DNA of 64,000 bases from Bacillota bacterium (GCA_023429995.1 JAEZCE010000021.1:1-64000); one strand, 5' to 3'; shown: positions 35,423-44,740, counted from the stretch's first letter. Made by a program: numbers and translations. Notes: a model not told the origin generated them from the letters alone.

Positions 35423-35463
35423 GGGCCGTCTGCGGCGGAAAGGCGGGAGACGGCCGGGTTTTA
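35423..35463 (+). terminator. Probable terminator
   Basis: GGGCCGTCT (35423-35431) pairs with AGACGGCC (35448-35455), followed by GGGTTTT. It lies 32 bases after the broken small gene. Confidence 0.55.
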
Positions 35464-35601
35464 AAATGTTTTTTATATCGTAAAAGTTTTTCAATGGATC
35501 TTTTAAACTGGTATAATAGAAATATATTCAATTATATACTCAATTCGGATGTGACTTTAAAGTTGAGGTTTGCTACGGGAGATAATGAATGGAAAAACAT
35601 A

Positions 35602-36278
35602 GTGAATAAGTAAACATCGGAGATAGACGCATAAGAGATATAAAAGTAGCAGAAAACCATGAACCACTCATCGACTTAACACAAGACAATCGAATCATTG
35701 TCGATACATCAAAGAAACAGATTTACAATGAAAATCACTATTACTCGTATGTTCGAAAAGGTATTCATCGAAAACTCATTGAAGCAAAAAACTATTTACC
35801 TGAACATATTTCATTTATTATTAAAGAAGGCTACCGTTCACCAAAGCTTCAGAAAGTTTTTTTGAATATTACTATCCGGTTTTTCGAGACAAAATGAGGG
35901 ACTTACCGGAAGAGTTGCTCTATGAAGAGGTATGTAAATATGTCGCCCCTGTTGAATCGGCGCCGCATCCGACCGGCGGAGCGGTGGATCTGACATTGAT
36001 CGATGATGACGGTAATGAATTGGAGATGGGTACCGAATTTAACGCGGAACCTGCGGCAACCAACTATGCAACCTACTTTGATGCGGCAAATATCAGCGCG
36101 GAAGCTAAAAATAATAGAGCAGTTCTTCAAAACGCCTTGGCAAGGGTCGGTTTGGTTAACTATTTCACTTAAGTGGTGGCATTGGTCTTACGGGGATAAA
36201 TATTGGGCATATTGTCTAAAGAACAATAGCGCAATCTATGGTCCAATCGACGAAATCGATGTTATTGCAGATTTTTAA
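35602..36278 (+). pseudogene. VanX-type D-Ala-D-Ala dipeptidase pseudogene
   Basis: Clear family text in three frames: IGDRRIRDIKVAENHEPLID, IVDTSKKQIYNENHYYS and FIIKEGYRSPKLQKVF; then MRDLPEELLYEEVCKYVAPV with the metal motif HPTGGAVD; then WWHWSYGDKYWAY and AIYGPIDEID. The first frame change is at a run of seven T near 35860; the second at about 36170, where the catalytic Glu of the family EWWHW motif also reads as Lys. M15-family dipeptidases of this type cleave D-Ala-D-Ala. Two frameshifts plus loss of the catalytic residue argue for a dead gene, though the first could be a sequencing slip. Confidence 0.88.
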
Positions 36279-36300
36279 AGTTTGGAGCGATGTTATTGTG

Positions 36301-37164
36301 ATGCCGAAAATTATCGGTGAAAAAAATAAAACAGCTTCGTTTTCTTTAGGGTTATACTTATTGATTGTATTTGCTCTTTCGTGGCCTTTTCAAATTATAA
36401 GCAACATCTGGGGTACTAATCTTTTATTACGATATGTTTTAAACAGCGCTTCGATGATTATGGTGACTATAGGTACATTTTTCGCAGGGAGGTACGTTTT
36501 TGAGGATAAATTCATCCATGCGGGTTGGCGCTGGGGTAAAGCGAAGCATTATTTTACAGTCATCGGTTTTGCATCAATGCTCTGGGTTGCCCCAACACTG
36601 GTTGGGTACGCGCTAAAAATACAAAATCTACCTACCGGCTTGACCAGCCGGACTATTATTTGGGTATTTATACTTTTATTTGTTACTCTTATTCCCGGTT
36701 TTGGAGAGGAATTCGGTTGGCGCGGCTATTTATTGCCGCATCTGGCGAGTCGTTTAAGCGCTCGGAAATCTGTAATACTACATGCCGTTATTTGGTGGAT
36801 TTGGCATCTACCGATTTTGGCGGGGACAATTTTAAAAACGAATATCGCAGGGGCAGAAAAGACATATATGATTGTTATATCCGTACTTTCGCTCATCATC
36901 TTGGGAGCGGTTCCTATTATAATGCATGGTGTTATTTTTGCGTATTTTTGGTCGAAAAGTCGTAGTCTGGCGGTGGCAACGGTATATCATGCGGTTTATG
37001 ACGGTATGCGCGATTCGCTGGGGATAACTGTGGGTATTAGTTCTGTGGGTGGATTATGGGCTAATTTGGTGATAACCGTATGGGGCGCTTTCTTGCTTTG
37101 GAAGGGAGACTGGAGTAATCTTAAAGAGATGATTACAAGCAGAGGTTCCGTTGTTGATGGATGA
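36301..37164 (+). CDS. CPBP-family intramembrane metalloprotease
   Basis: A 287-residue membrane protein with about eight helices. The CPBP (Abi) motifs are present: EEFGWRGYLLPHL with the Glu pair at about 136-137, HAVIWWIWHLP with His about 161, and HGVIFAYFW. These residues bind the catalytic zinc within the membrane. The ATG at 36301 (MPKIIGEKN) was preferred to an upstream ATG at 36238 that lies inside the dipeptidase relic. The role is unknown; relatives include CAAX proteases and bacteriocin-immunity proteins. Confidence 0.85.
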   Translation: MPKIIGEKNKTASFSLGLYLLIVFALSWPFQIISNIWGTNLLLRYVLNSASMIMVTIGTFFAGRYVFEDKFIHAGWRWGKAKHYFTVIGFASMLWVAPTLVGYALKIQNLPTGLTSRTIIWVFILLFVTLIPGFGEEFGWRGYLLPHLASRLSARKSVILHAVIWWIWHLPILAGTILKTNIAGAEKTYMIVISVLSLIILGAVPIIMHGVIFAYFWSKSRSLAVATVYHAVYDGMRDSLGITVGISSVGGLWANLVITVWGAFLLWKGDWSNLKEMITSRGSVVDG

Positions 37165-37240
37165 TAAAGCAAGGCGGGGCGCGGTAGATTCCGCATAAGA
37201 GATGTTTTAGTGAAAGATATGTTTTGTGAAGGGGTGTCGT

Positions 37241-37951
37241 GTGAATTCGGATTTATATATTCGGAGCCTATCCATAAAAAAGCCAAAGTCCAATGAATAT
37301 CCTTTTAACCTGCCCCTTTTTCAACAGCTGGAAAGTTTGGAATTCCGAAGCAAGGTTGCCTTTTTGGTTGGTGAAAACGGAACCGGTAAATCGACCTTAC
37401 TGGAGGCGATCGCTGTAAATTACGGTTTTAACGCCGAAGGAGGTTCCAAAAATTTCCGGTTTTCAACCTATGATTCCCATTCCGATTTATACCAATACTT
37501 GACTTTGGTCAAAGGAAGCAAGCGTCCTAGAGACGGGTATTTTCTAAGAGCGGAAAGCTTCTATAATTTAGCGACCGAAGTCGAAAAGCTGGATGTTCCC
37601 GGATACGGAGCCGGCTCCTTACACGCGCAGTCTCATGGGGAGAGTTTTTTAGCGCTGATATGCAACCGCTTTTTTGGTAACGGTTTATACATCCTCGATG
37701 AACCGGAAGCGGCCTTATCGCCATCACGGCAGCTGTCCCTACTGGCAAGAATGAATGACTTGGTTTGTGAAAATTCGCAGTTTATTATTGCAACCCATTC
37801 GCCGATCTTGCTGGCCTTTCCGGGCGCAAGCATTTTTGTGCTCGGTGAAAATGCGATTACCTTAACACCCTACGAGCAGACGGAACATTATATCTTAACG
37901 AAACAATTCTTGAATAATACCGGGAAGTTTTTGAAGGAACTATTAGATTGA
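37241..37951 (+). CDS. AAA/ABC-type ATPase (stand-alone)
   Basis: A 236-residue soluble ATPase. Walker A is GENGTGKST (44-52), an ABC-like signature is SHGES (about 131-135), Walker B is LYILDEPEAALSP (about 149-161) and the switch His is in IIATHSPILLA. It resembles the short AAA ATPases related to SMC/RecF-type heads and OLD nucleases, but has no Toprim domain. The GTG at 37241 has AAGGGGTG before it; a GTG at 37226 would add five residues. It follows the CPBP gene by 76 bases. The cellular role is unknown. Confidence 0.85.
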   Translation: MNSDLYIRSLSIKKPKSNEYPFNLPLFQQLESLEFRSKVAFLVGENGTGKSTLLEAIAVNYGFNAEGGSKNFRFSTYDSHSDLYQYLTLVKGSKRPRDGYFLRAESFYNLATEVEKLDVPGYGAGSLHAQSHGESFLALICNRFFGNGLYILDEPEAALSPSRQLSLLARMNDLVCENSQFIIATHSPILLAFPGASIFVLGENAITLTPYEQTEHYILTKQFLNNTGKFLKELLD

Positions 37952-38017
37952 TAAAAAATCATGATAAAATCACACCAGTGCAAAGGATTAGCGGCAATAG
38001 CATAGGGGGAATTATAA

Positions 38018-38425
38018 ATGAATTGGACCGATGGGGAATATCGGGTAAGCGATGACAAAACTTTGTTATCGATCGAACGGATCCAGGAATTTCTGGCCAA
38101 AAGTTATTGGGCTAATGAGCGCAGGAAGGATACGATTGAATTGACCATCCAAAACTCACTTTGTTTTGGAATGTATCACCAGGGATTGCAAATCGGCTTT
38201 GCCCGGGCAGTGACCGACATGGCCACCATGTATTATCTGGCCGATGTTTATATCGATGAAGCCTACCGGGGCCGGGGACTGGGGAAAAGGCTGGTCCAAT
38301 GCATTGTGGAATCGGAACCTTTACGGAATTTGGCCGGGATCTTGGGGACCCGGGATGCCCATGGATTATACGAAAAATTTGGTTTTACCAGAGAACCGGA
38401 AAAATTAATGAGAAGAAGGCCGTAG
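38018..38425 (+). CDS. GNAT-family N-acetyltransferase
   Basis: A 135-residue GNAT enzyme. The acetyl-CoA loop is EAYRGRGLGKRLVQCIVE (about 84-101), preceded by the strands QIGFARAVTDMATMYYLADVYI and followed by DAHGLYEKFGF. This is the compact YjdJ/acetyltransferase_1 type seen next to resistance or toxin genes. GGGGGAATT lies before the ATG. Substrate unknown. Confidence 0.9.
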   Translation: MNWTDGEYRVSDDKTLLSIERIQEFLAKSYWANERRKDTIELTIQNSLCFGMYHQGLQIGFARAVTDMATMYYLADVYIDEAYRGRGLGKRLVQCIVESEPLRNLAGILGTRDAHGLYEKFGFTREPEKLMRRRP

Positions 38426-39016
38426 AGTCCGTCCGTCATGATCAGGAATATCACATTATCGTCGTTAAAAGAGCGCCCTTTCTCTCGGACGTTCTTTTTT
38501 TATTGGCTTTTGAAAGTAGCAGAAACCAGGGTAGCCACATCGAGCAACAAAGCTCTGATTTATATTTATATGTTTTTCGACAACTAAAGAATGAAGGTTA
38601 TTTTAAATAATATAGAGAATATTATTGCAATAATTGATGGTTGGCTATGGAGAAGATTATCGGCGAAAAAAACCGCCGGTAAATAAATATTGATTGGTTT
38701 TGCTCTGCTCCGGAACGGCTTGAAAGGGTTAAAAAAAATCAATGGCAGAAGCCGGCATCCGGAGAAAAAGACTTGTAAATAAGCAGGATATCGGTTTGAA
38801 ACAGAGCCTCTTGGATCCTTGGTTGGATAAAAGATGAGTCACAGCTGCACTTTGAAAGTATTCTGTCAAGTCATGATGCATTTTCAATGAAATTTATTTC
38901 ACGAAGCAGTCACACTCACAGTTTCAAAATCAAGTCGGCTTCGCCGCGCGGTTTTGAAAACGTCAGGACCGGGTGGAGGTTATGTGAAATTGGATGGAAA
39001 GGAACGATGATATCAA
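38426..39016. other. Gene-free, decayed interval
   Basis: No intact gene. The ATG at 38647 starts MEKIIGEKNRR then a stop; this resembles the first residues of the CPBP protease at 36301 (MPKIIGEKN), so it may be a relic of a second copy. The rest has no recognisable coding text. Confidence 0.45.
38469..38502 (+). terminator. Rho-independent terminator
   Basis: AAGAGCGCCC pairs with GGACGTTCTT (one G-U pair, one mismatch), followed by TTTTTTT. It lies 44 bases after the GNAT gene. Confidence 0.65.
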
Positions 39017-39217
39017 ATGTACCCATTGCAAGGGAAAAAGGTTGAGACTCGTCCTTTGACACTCGAGAATTGGGAGAATTTCGTGAGTTTGTTTGGAGAG
39101 CATGGCGCATACGAATGGTTTTGGTGCTGGCAACCTTGTGGGGAGTTGAAACGATGGTTCTCCTATCCAGAATATAAGGCATTATACGTATTTGCAGTGG
39201 GTATGGTGTCCGTATAA
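39017..39217 (+). pseudogene. Truncated GNAT gene
   Basis: A 66-codon frame starting MYPLQGKKVETRPLTLENW and continuing ENFVSLFGEHGAYEWFWCW. This is the N-terminal part of a GNAT subfamily that normally continues GACGGCWCMWW; here the text degenerates after about 35 residues and the acetyl-CoA domain is missing. It is a remnant. Confidence 0.65.
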
Positions 39218-39271
39218 AGCCGCTGGGTGAATCAAGTGTGCGTAGAGAAAATAATCACAGAGGTATTGAGG

Positions 39272-39565
39272 ATGAAAATATTAGCGATTGAAAAAGAAAT
39301 GCCAAATATATCCGATGATGATTTTAAACCCCATTTAAAAGCAGAGGCTTTATGTGTGTGGGAACTTTATCAATCCGAAATATTTCGTGAGATATATTTT
39401 GATAAAAACACTCATAACGCAATAATAATTCTTGAATGTAAGGATCTCAATGAAGCCGAACAGGTTTTGAATACATTACCTTTAGTAAAAGAAAGATTAA
39501 TTGCTTTTGAAATGATTGCTTTAGAACCCTATTCCGGATTTGCAAGATTGTTTAGTAATGAGTGA
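39272..39565 (+). CDS. YCII/muconolactone-isomerase-like small protein
   Basis: A 97-residue ferredoxin-like alpha-beta protein. The pattern MKILAIEKEMP, DFKPHLKAEALCVWELYQSE, FREIYFDKNTHNAIIILECKD, EAEQVLNTLPLVKERLIAFEMIAL is typical of the dimeric alpha-beta barrel group of muconolactone-isomerase-like proteins. The ATG at 39272 has GAGG next to it; an earlier start at 39227 would add 15 non-family residues. Function unknown. Confidence 0.7.
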   Translation: MKILAIEKEMPNISDDDFKPHLKAEALCVWELYQSEIFREIYFDKNTHNAIIILECKDLNEAEQVLNTLPLVKERLIAFEMIALEPYSGFARLFSNE

Positions 39566-39692
39566 AAAATGGACCTCCTGGATATGATGTCCTAGAAAAT
39601 GTAACGCAAGCAATTCGAGAAGGAAATTGTTTTAAGATAACCAATGTAAAGCGCGAACTATATAGATTATTTATATTGGAGGAGCAATTCTC

Positions 39693-40463
39693 ATGGATTT
39701 GAGGCTTACATTTAATGAAGTTGCAGCCGAGTATGATCGATGGCGGCCAACTTATGTTCCGCAGTTATTTACGGATCTTGTGGATTTTTCTAATTTGAAT
39801 CAATCCAGTCGTGTGCTTGAGATAGGTATTGGAACAGGTCAAGCCACTTTACCGATACTTCAAACCAATTGTCATCTCACGGCTGTTGAATTGGGCGGGG
39901 AATTGGCAGAGTATTCGAGAAGAAAATTTGTGGACTATCGGAACCTTGAAATTAAAACCATGGCTTTTGAAGTTTATGAATGCCCCGATAATGAATTTGA
40001 TATGATCTATTCCGCGACGGCTTTTCATTGGATACCGGAAAATATAGGTTATCCGAAAGTTTTTAGGCTTTTAAAAAGAGGAGGCGTATTTGCGCGCTTC
40101 GCGAACCACCCCTATAAAGACAAAGAAAACGAGCCGCTTGATGCTGCTATTCAGAAAGTATATGCTGAATACATGGCGTATAGTGTTGGGAAGACAGAAT
40201 ATAATGAGGAAAAATGCATGGAAATTGTTGATACCATCAAGAAATACGGATTTATTGATGTAAGTCTCAAATTGTATTATCGGACAAGGACGTTTGATGC
40301 CGAAGGGTATGTTTCGCTTCTTAACACATACTCCGATCACAGAGCGCTGAGAGCGGATCAGCGGATATTGTTTTTTGAAGCGATAAAAGATGTGATCAAC
40401 AGTTTTGGCGGTAAAATAAATGTTTATGACACAATAGATTTACAGCTGGCAAGGAAACCATAA
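39693..40463 (+). CDS. Class I SAM-dependent methyltransferase
   Basis: A 256-residue methyltransferase. N-terminal FNEVAAEYDRWRPTYVP is followed by SAM motif I VLEIGIGTGQATLPIL (about 41-56), the acidic motif II LTAVELGG, and the post-motif FDMIYSATAFHWI. It belongs to the UbiE/Methyltransf_11 or _25 type that acts on small molecules. TTGGAGGAGC precedes the ATG. The substrate is unknown. Confidence 0.9.
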   Translation: MDLRLTFNEVAAEYDRWRPTYVPQLFTDLVDFSNLNQSSRVLEIGIGTGQATLPILQTNCHLTAVELGGELAEYSRRKFVDYRNLEIKTMAFEVYECPDNEFDMIYSATAFHWIPENIGYPKVFRLLKRGGVFARFANHPYKDKENEPLDAAIQKVYAEYMAYSVGKTEYNEEKCMEIVDTIKKYGFIDVSLKLYYRTRTFDAEGYVSLLNTYSDHRALRADQRILFFEAIKDVINSFGGKINVYDTIDLQLARKP

Positions 40464-40546
40464 TCTCATATAGCACAATACATCCAAATAACTGCTGAAT
40501 TAACTTTATAATTAGATTATATTTTATCAGGGGGGATTAGGTTAAA

Positions 40547-41368
40547 ATGAGCGAGAACCAAGAGATTCGTTTGGGAGCCGTTCAGGAGACGCTATTGCTT
40601 CCCTTATGGGGACGGGCGGTAGAAATGCAAAAGAATAAACCATTGCTAATTGATAACGTTGCGGTCTCAATCATCCAAGATATTGATTATGATTTTTCGA
40701 AGGTTGAAAAAAATATCAGTCAATTAAGTTGCTTGTCATGGGTTGCCAGGAGTATTTATTTCGATCGGGAAATCAAAAGTTTTCTTGAACAATATCCGGA
40801 TGGCTCCATTGTGAATATAGGTTGTGGATTAGATACCACTTATGACAGAGTCGATAATGGAAAAGTTCATTGGTACGACCTTGACTTGCCGGATGTCATT
40901 GATTTGCGGAGAAGATACATCAAGGAAACAGAACGCAGGCAGTTCATAGCAGAATCGGTTCTGGAGAATGGATGGTATTCCAAAATAAAGAATAAACAAC
41001 ATCTGCTTCTGCTCATGGCCGGTGTGATATATTATTTTGATGGAAAGGACGTCCAAAAGCTTTTTTCGCAATTGGCCCAAGAATTTGGTCAAGTTGAAGT
41101 AGTATTTGATTATAGTTCCAAAAGAGGGGTGAAAATTGCCAATAAAAAAGTAATTGAAAGTGGGGGAATGAATCAAAAGGCCGGTCTCGTCTGGGGAGTT
41201 GATAACATTTATGACCTGGAAAAATGGGATACCCATATTAAAGTGCTTCACAATATGCCCATGTTTGCAAACCACAAAAAAAATTATCCCTTGGTTAAAA
41301 GGATTGGAATGACGATATCGGACAAACTTAGAGTCATGTCACTGACCCATATAGAAATAACGCGATAA
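40547..41368 (+). CDS. Leucine carboxyl methyltransferase-family (PPM1-like) methyltransferase
   Basis: A 273-residue SAM-dependent enzyme of the LCMT/PPM1 family seen in bacterial O-methyltransferases linked to polyketide-type metabolism. VARSIYFDREIKSFLEQYP is followed by the SAM motif IVNIGCGLDTTYDRVD (about 89-104) and WYDLDLPDVIDLRRRY, both diagnostic. GGGGGGATT lies upstream of the ATG. A truncated GNAT follows directly. Substrate unknown. Confidence 0.9.
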   Translation: MSENQEIRLGAVQETLLLPLWGRAVEMQKNKPLLIDNVAVSIIQDIDYDFSKVEKNISQLSCLSWVARSIYFDREIKSFLEQYPDGSIVNIGCGLDTTYDRVDNGKVHWYDLDLPDVIDLRRRYIKETERRQFIAESVLENGWYSKIKNKQHLLLLMAGVIYYFDGKDVQKLFSQLAQEFGQVEVVFDYSSKRGVKIANKKVIESGGMNQKAGLVWGVDNIYDLEKWDTHIKVLHNMPMFANHKKNYPLVKRIGMTISDKLRVMSLTHIEITR

Positions 41369-41369
41369 A

Positions 41370-41642
41370 ATGCTCGGTTTTGCCAGACTTTTATCGGATC
41401 GCATTTATCGAGTGACAATTTATGACGTAATGATACCCGAAAACTATAGGGCTTTGGGGTACGGCAGGATTTTGTTGGAGACTTTACTTGAGCATAAATA
41501 CGTAAAAAACATTGAGCGCGTAGAACTATGCTGTCAAGATCCGCTGGATCCGTTTTATGAAAAATTTAGTTTTAGGAGAGCTCCGGAGGGGACTCATTTT
41601 ATGAGAAGAACACCGGTTTTTCGGGATATGGAGCGAGGATGA
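41370..41642 (+). pseudogene. N-terminally truncated GNAT gene
   Basis: Ninety codons that begin in the middle of a GNAT fold: LGFARLLSDRIYRVTIYDVM, then the acetyl-CoA loop ENYRALGYGRILLETLLEH and DPFYEKFSFRRAPEGTHFMRR. The usual first 45 residues are missing and no ribosome binding site precedes the ATG, which lies one base after the methyltransferase stop. It resembles the intact GNAT at 38018 in architecture. Confidence 0.7.
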
Positions 41643-41668
41643 ATATTTAGGAAATCATATGAGAAACC

Positions 41669-41702
41669 TTTCACCCACCCCGGCCAGCCGGGGCACGTGA
41701 AA
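41669..41702. repeat. GC-rich hairpin
   Basis: CTTTCAC at one end and GTGAAAG at the other enclose the perfect stem CCCCGGC / GCCGGGG with a CA loop. It lies in the 200-base gap before the next methyltransferase. Confidence 0.55.
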
Positions 41703-41720
41703 GGATAAAAATAGGTTTTA

Positions 41721-41770
41721 TCTCTGTGTCTCTGTGGCCTAAATGCTTTTTGGCCACAGAGACACGGAGA
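41721..41770. repeat. Long palindrome (CACAGAGACACGGAGA type)
   Basis: TCTCTGTGTCTCTGTGGCC (41721-41739) pairs with GGCCACAGAGACACGGAGA (41752-41770) with one mismatch over 19 bp and a 12-base loop. Sequences of this CACAGAGACAC type recur between genes in many bacterial genomes. No run of T follows, so it is probably not a terminator. Confidence 0.75.
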
Positions 41771-41847
41771 AAGAATTGAAGCAAAAAAGTATTTTTTAGA
41801 TAAGAAGCTTATTATCAGTCGAAAAAGCTAAGATTGGAGTTGCAAAA

Positions 41848-42486
41848 TTGGAGGAAGATATCAAAACATTTTATGATTTGGTGGCCGAAAGGACAGCCGA
41901 TGAATGGTATTCCAATAACCTTCTGCTGCCGTCGATCCGGGAATTTCTTTCGCTGATGCCCTCAAAACCTCGAATATTGGATTTAGGCTGCGGCCCCGGT
42001 TATGAAAGTATGCGGTTAAATCAGGAAGGCGCGGAAGTGTTGGGAATCGACTTTAGCGAAGAGAATATCAGAATTGCCAAGGAACGCTGTGAAAGCTGCC
42101 GATTTGAGGTGATGGATTTTACTACCCTTGATACTAGGTTCGGCCTTTTTGACGGAGTATTTGCAAGCGCTTCTTTGATCCATATTCCTCCCGATACGAT
42201 CGAGGATGTCTTCAAGAGGGTATCGGGTATATTGAATGACAAGGGTTTTTTACTTGCGATCATACGGGATGGGGAAGGCATTGATGAGAAAACGAGCGAC
42301 TTGACCGTTGATGGAAGGAGATTGCGCCGGACGGTTTACCAATATACCCAAAAACAAATCATGGATGATGCCGCGAAAAATGGATTGGTTTTGTTCAAAG
42401 AAGGCTATTTGGACCCAAGTTTGCGGGAATATCACTGGAAATCGTATATATTTCAAAACTTAAAACAGAGCCAAAGGTTATTTTAA
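41848..42486 (+). CDS. Class I SAM-dependent methyltransferase
   Basis: A 212-residue methyltransferase. SAM motif I is RILDLGCGPGYESMRL (about 44-59), motif II VLGIDFSEENI, and the substrate-side segment FDGVFASASLIHIP. It belongs to the Methyltransf_25 type. The TTG at 41848 follows GGAG by eight bases. The substrate is unknown. It probably is transcribed separately from the M42 peptidase downstream. Confidence 0.9.
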   Translation: MEEDIKTFYDLVAERTADEWYSNNLLLPSIREFLSLMPSKPRILDLGCGPGYESMRLNQEGAEVLGIDFSEENIRIAKERCESCRFEVMDFTTLDTRFGLFDGVFASASLIHIPPDTIEDVFKRVSGILNDKGFLLAIIRDGEGIDEKTSDLTVDGRRLRRTVYQYTQKQIMDDAAKNGLVLFKEGYLDPSLREYHWKSYIFQNLKQSQRLF

Positions 42487-42557
42487 TGGGTGGAGTTCGG
42501 CAGGTAGAAGCAAAGCGACAGGCAGGATAAATGGATTGAATGGTTACAGGAGATGGT

Positions 42558-43598
42558 ATGCTCATGAAAAACTATGTTGATTACGCAGTCGAACAAATGA
42601 TTCATCTTTGCAATATCCCCAGTCCCTCCGGTTTTACCGGAAAAGCCGGTCAGTACCTGCTGAGTGAGTTGGCCCGGTTGGGATATCAACCGGTATTGAC
42701 CCATAAAGGAGCGGTTGTGGTCGACTTGGGCGGGGAAGGAGAAGGGTTGCTCCTGGCCGCCCATATTGATACTTTGGGAGCTATGGTCAGGGGAATCAAG
42801 CCTAACGGAAGGCTTAGACTTTCCAAGATCGGTTCTTTTCCCGAAAATTATATTGAAACGGAGAACTGCACCATCCATACCCGCACCGGAAAAGAGTATT
42901 CCGGCACCATTCAGATTGAAAAATCATCGGTTCATGTCGCCTCCTGCAAAACCATATCCGAACTGAAAAGGGATGATGCCAATATTGAATTGGTCATTGA
43001 TGAAAAAGTCAACTCCAAAGAGGATGTGAAAAAGTTGGAAATCAGCGCCGGGGATTTTGTGTCTTTTGATTCGCGGACCCTATATACCCGGAGTGGTTTC
43101 ATTAAGAGCCGCCATCTTGACGACAAAGCAAGTTCCGGTGTTTTAATCGCTTTGGCAAAATATATTAAGGAACAGGGCATCCCATTGAAGCGAAAAGTAT
43201 ATCTGATGTTTACGACCTATGAAGAAGTCGGCCATGGCGCATCTGCCGGGATACCGGATGGAGTGAGCGAAATGGTTTCGGTCGACATGGGAGCGGTGGG
43301 AGATGACCTGGAAACCGATGAGTTTAAGGTATCCATATGCGCCAAGGACTCAAAGGGGCCCTATGATTACGAGGTAACCAACCGATTCATCAAAATCGCC
43401 AAGGAGCAGAAATTAAATTATGCGGTTGACGTATATCCTTTTTATGGCTCGGACGTAGATGCGGCGCTTGCCGCGGGGTATGATCTAAAACATGGCTTGA
43501 TTGGGCCGGGTATCTCATCCTCCCACGGGTATGAAAGAGCCCATTATGAAGGAATCGAAAATACCTTTATTCTGTTAAAAGAATATCTGGGATCGTAA
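42558..43598 (+). CDS. M42-family aminopeptidase (glutamyl aminopeptidase-like)
   Basis: A 347-residue cytoplasmic two-metal aminopeptidase that forms large oligomers (TET type). Ligands and catalytic residues are visible in order: His in AAHIDTLG, Asp in HLDDKASSG, the Glu pair in TTYEEVGHGA, Asp in VSVDMGAVG and the final His in SHGYERAHYEG. The ATG at 42558 follows AGGAG by five bases; an ATG six bases later is possible. It trims peptides to amino acids. Confidence 0.93.
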   Translation: MLMKNYVDYAVEQMIHLCNIPSPSGFTGKAGQYLLSELARLGYQPVLTHKGAVVVDLGGEGEGLLLAAHIDTLGAMVRGIKPNGRLRLSKIGSFPENYIETENCTIHTRTGKEYSGTIQIEKSSVHVASCKTISELKRDDANIELVIDEKVNSKEDVKKLEISAGDFVSFDSRTLYTRSGFIKSRHLDDKASSGVLIALAKYIKEQGIPLKRKVYLMFTTYEEVGHGASAGIPDGVSEMVSVDMGAVGDDLETDEFKVSICAKDSKGPYDYEVTNRFIKIAKEQKLNYAVDVYPFYGSDVDAALAAGYDLKHGLIGPGISSSHGYERAHYEGIENTFILLKEYLGS

Positions 43599-43659
43599 AT
43601 TGCGGAACCGGGAGGCTTATGATGATTCCGGTTAAAAAATGGTGATTTGGAGGACCATC

Positions 43660-44160
43660 ATGCTGGAGTTTCGATCGTTGTTAAATTATCCCCAAGGTAC
43701 ACTGGAAGGGATTCTTGTCCAAGCCTACGCTTCTTTCCATGAATGCTTTCCGGAATACGGCGCAGAAAACCTAAAAAAGTTTCATGAATGTGATAGCTTT
43801 TTTTATGAAAATCCCCGAATCGGTGAAGACTGCAGCTTTGTTTCTGAACACCAAGGGGTTATCGCCGGGATGTGTTGTTGGGATCCGCGGGAAAAGCCTG
43901 TCGTCATTATAGGCCATAATTGTATTCTGCCACGATTCAGAGGCCAAGGACTTGGATCCTTTCAGATGAGAAGGACCCTTGAACAGTTAAAACCCAAAGG
44001 ATTTACGAAAGCCAAAGTATCTACGGGCGTCATGGATTTCTTTATTCCTGCTCAGAAAATGTATCAATCGGTTGGATTCAAAGAAATAAGCCGGGATAAT
44101 CCAGAAACTGCAAACGAAATAAAGTTGCATCATCACATATATTACGGAATGGAATTGTAG
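43660..44160 (+). CDS. GNAT-family N-acetyltransferase
   Basis: A 166-residue GNAT enzyme with the acetyl-CoA loop LPRFRGQGLGSFQMRRTLEQL (about 96-115) after the strand PVVIIGHNCI, and FIPAQKMYQSVGF. The ATG at 43660 has GGAGG before it, so the in-frame upstream starts are not used. Substrate unknown. Confidence 0.88.
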   Translation: MLEFRSLLNYPQGTLEGILVQAYASFHECFPEYGAENLKKFHECDSFFYENPRIGEDCSFVSEHQGVIAGMCCWDPREKPVVIIGHNCILPRFRGQGLGSFQMRRTLEQLKPKGFTKAKVSTGVMDFFIPAQKMYQSVGFKEISRDNPETANEIKLHHHIYYGMEL

Positions 44161-44214
44161 TTGGTATCAAATGATTTTTTCATTGAAAGTTGTTTAAAAT
44201 TAGGGAGGTAATTC

Positions 44215-44607
44215 ATGAAGCAATTTAAATTTGATGCAATCAAATACCGCAACACCCAAAACGGGACTTTAGAGCTCTACTTTCGTGACTCCGAATCAAA
44301 CCGGATACTCTATTTTGAGGGCGGCGGCAGTTTTAGGCTCATCGAAAATGATCAGGCGCCGGGTTATGAAAACGCCAGGGATTATAATGGACCGGCTTTT
44401 AATGAAATCACTGGGATACGTGAAACCGGGGATTACGATTATATCTTCCAAATGAACCAGGATGTTTTCGCCAAAGTTTTTTATCTGCCCAATGATGAAT
44501 ATGGAAATGGCGTGCAACAGGTTTTGATGGTGTACCAAAGTCAGGATCGGCATTATAAAGATATCGAGCGGGACTTCTTGGAAAATAGCAAAGAGGTTTC
44601 GTTTTAA
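44215..44607 (+). CDS. Hypothetical cytoplasmic protein
   Basis: A 130-residue acidic and aromatic-rich protein with no signal peptide or membrane helix. Segments such as DSESNRILYFEGGGSFRLIE and YDYIFQMNQDVFAKVFYLP suggest a beta-rich fold. GGGAGGTAATTC precedes the ATG. No family is recognised. Confidence 0.6.
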   Translation: MKQFKFDAIKYRNTQNGTLELYFRDSESNRILYFEGGGSFRLIENDQAPGYENARDYNGPAFNEITGIRETGDYDYIFQMNQDVFAKVFYLPNDEYGNGVQQVLMVYQSQDRHYKDIERDFLENSKEVSF

Positions 44608-44740
44608 ATTGCAGAAAATATGAACGTCTCTGAATAACTCTAGAATTAAAGCCGGCGGGCATCCGGAAAAATCTTGCTGGTGTTAACGAGGCGCCATGCT
44701 TAAAGAGGGGTTAGGAGTTGATATTTATAAAGGAGAGAAG

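Noticed and set aside
39566..39692. Short text PPGYDVLENVTQAIREGN between two genes
   Set aside because: Looks like a fragment of a coding sequence, but it is too short to assign and has no start signals.
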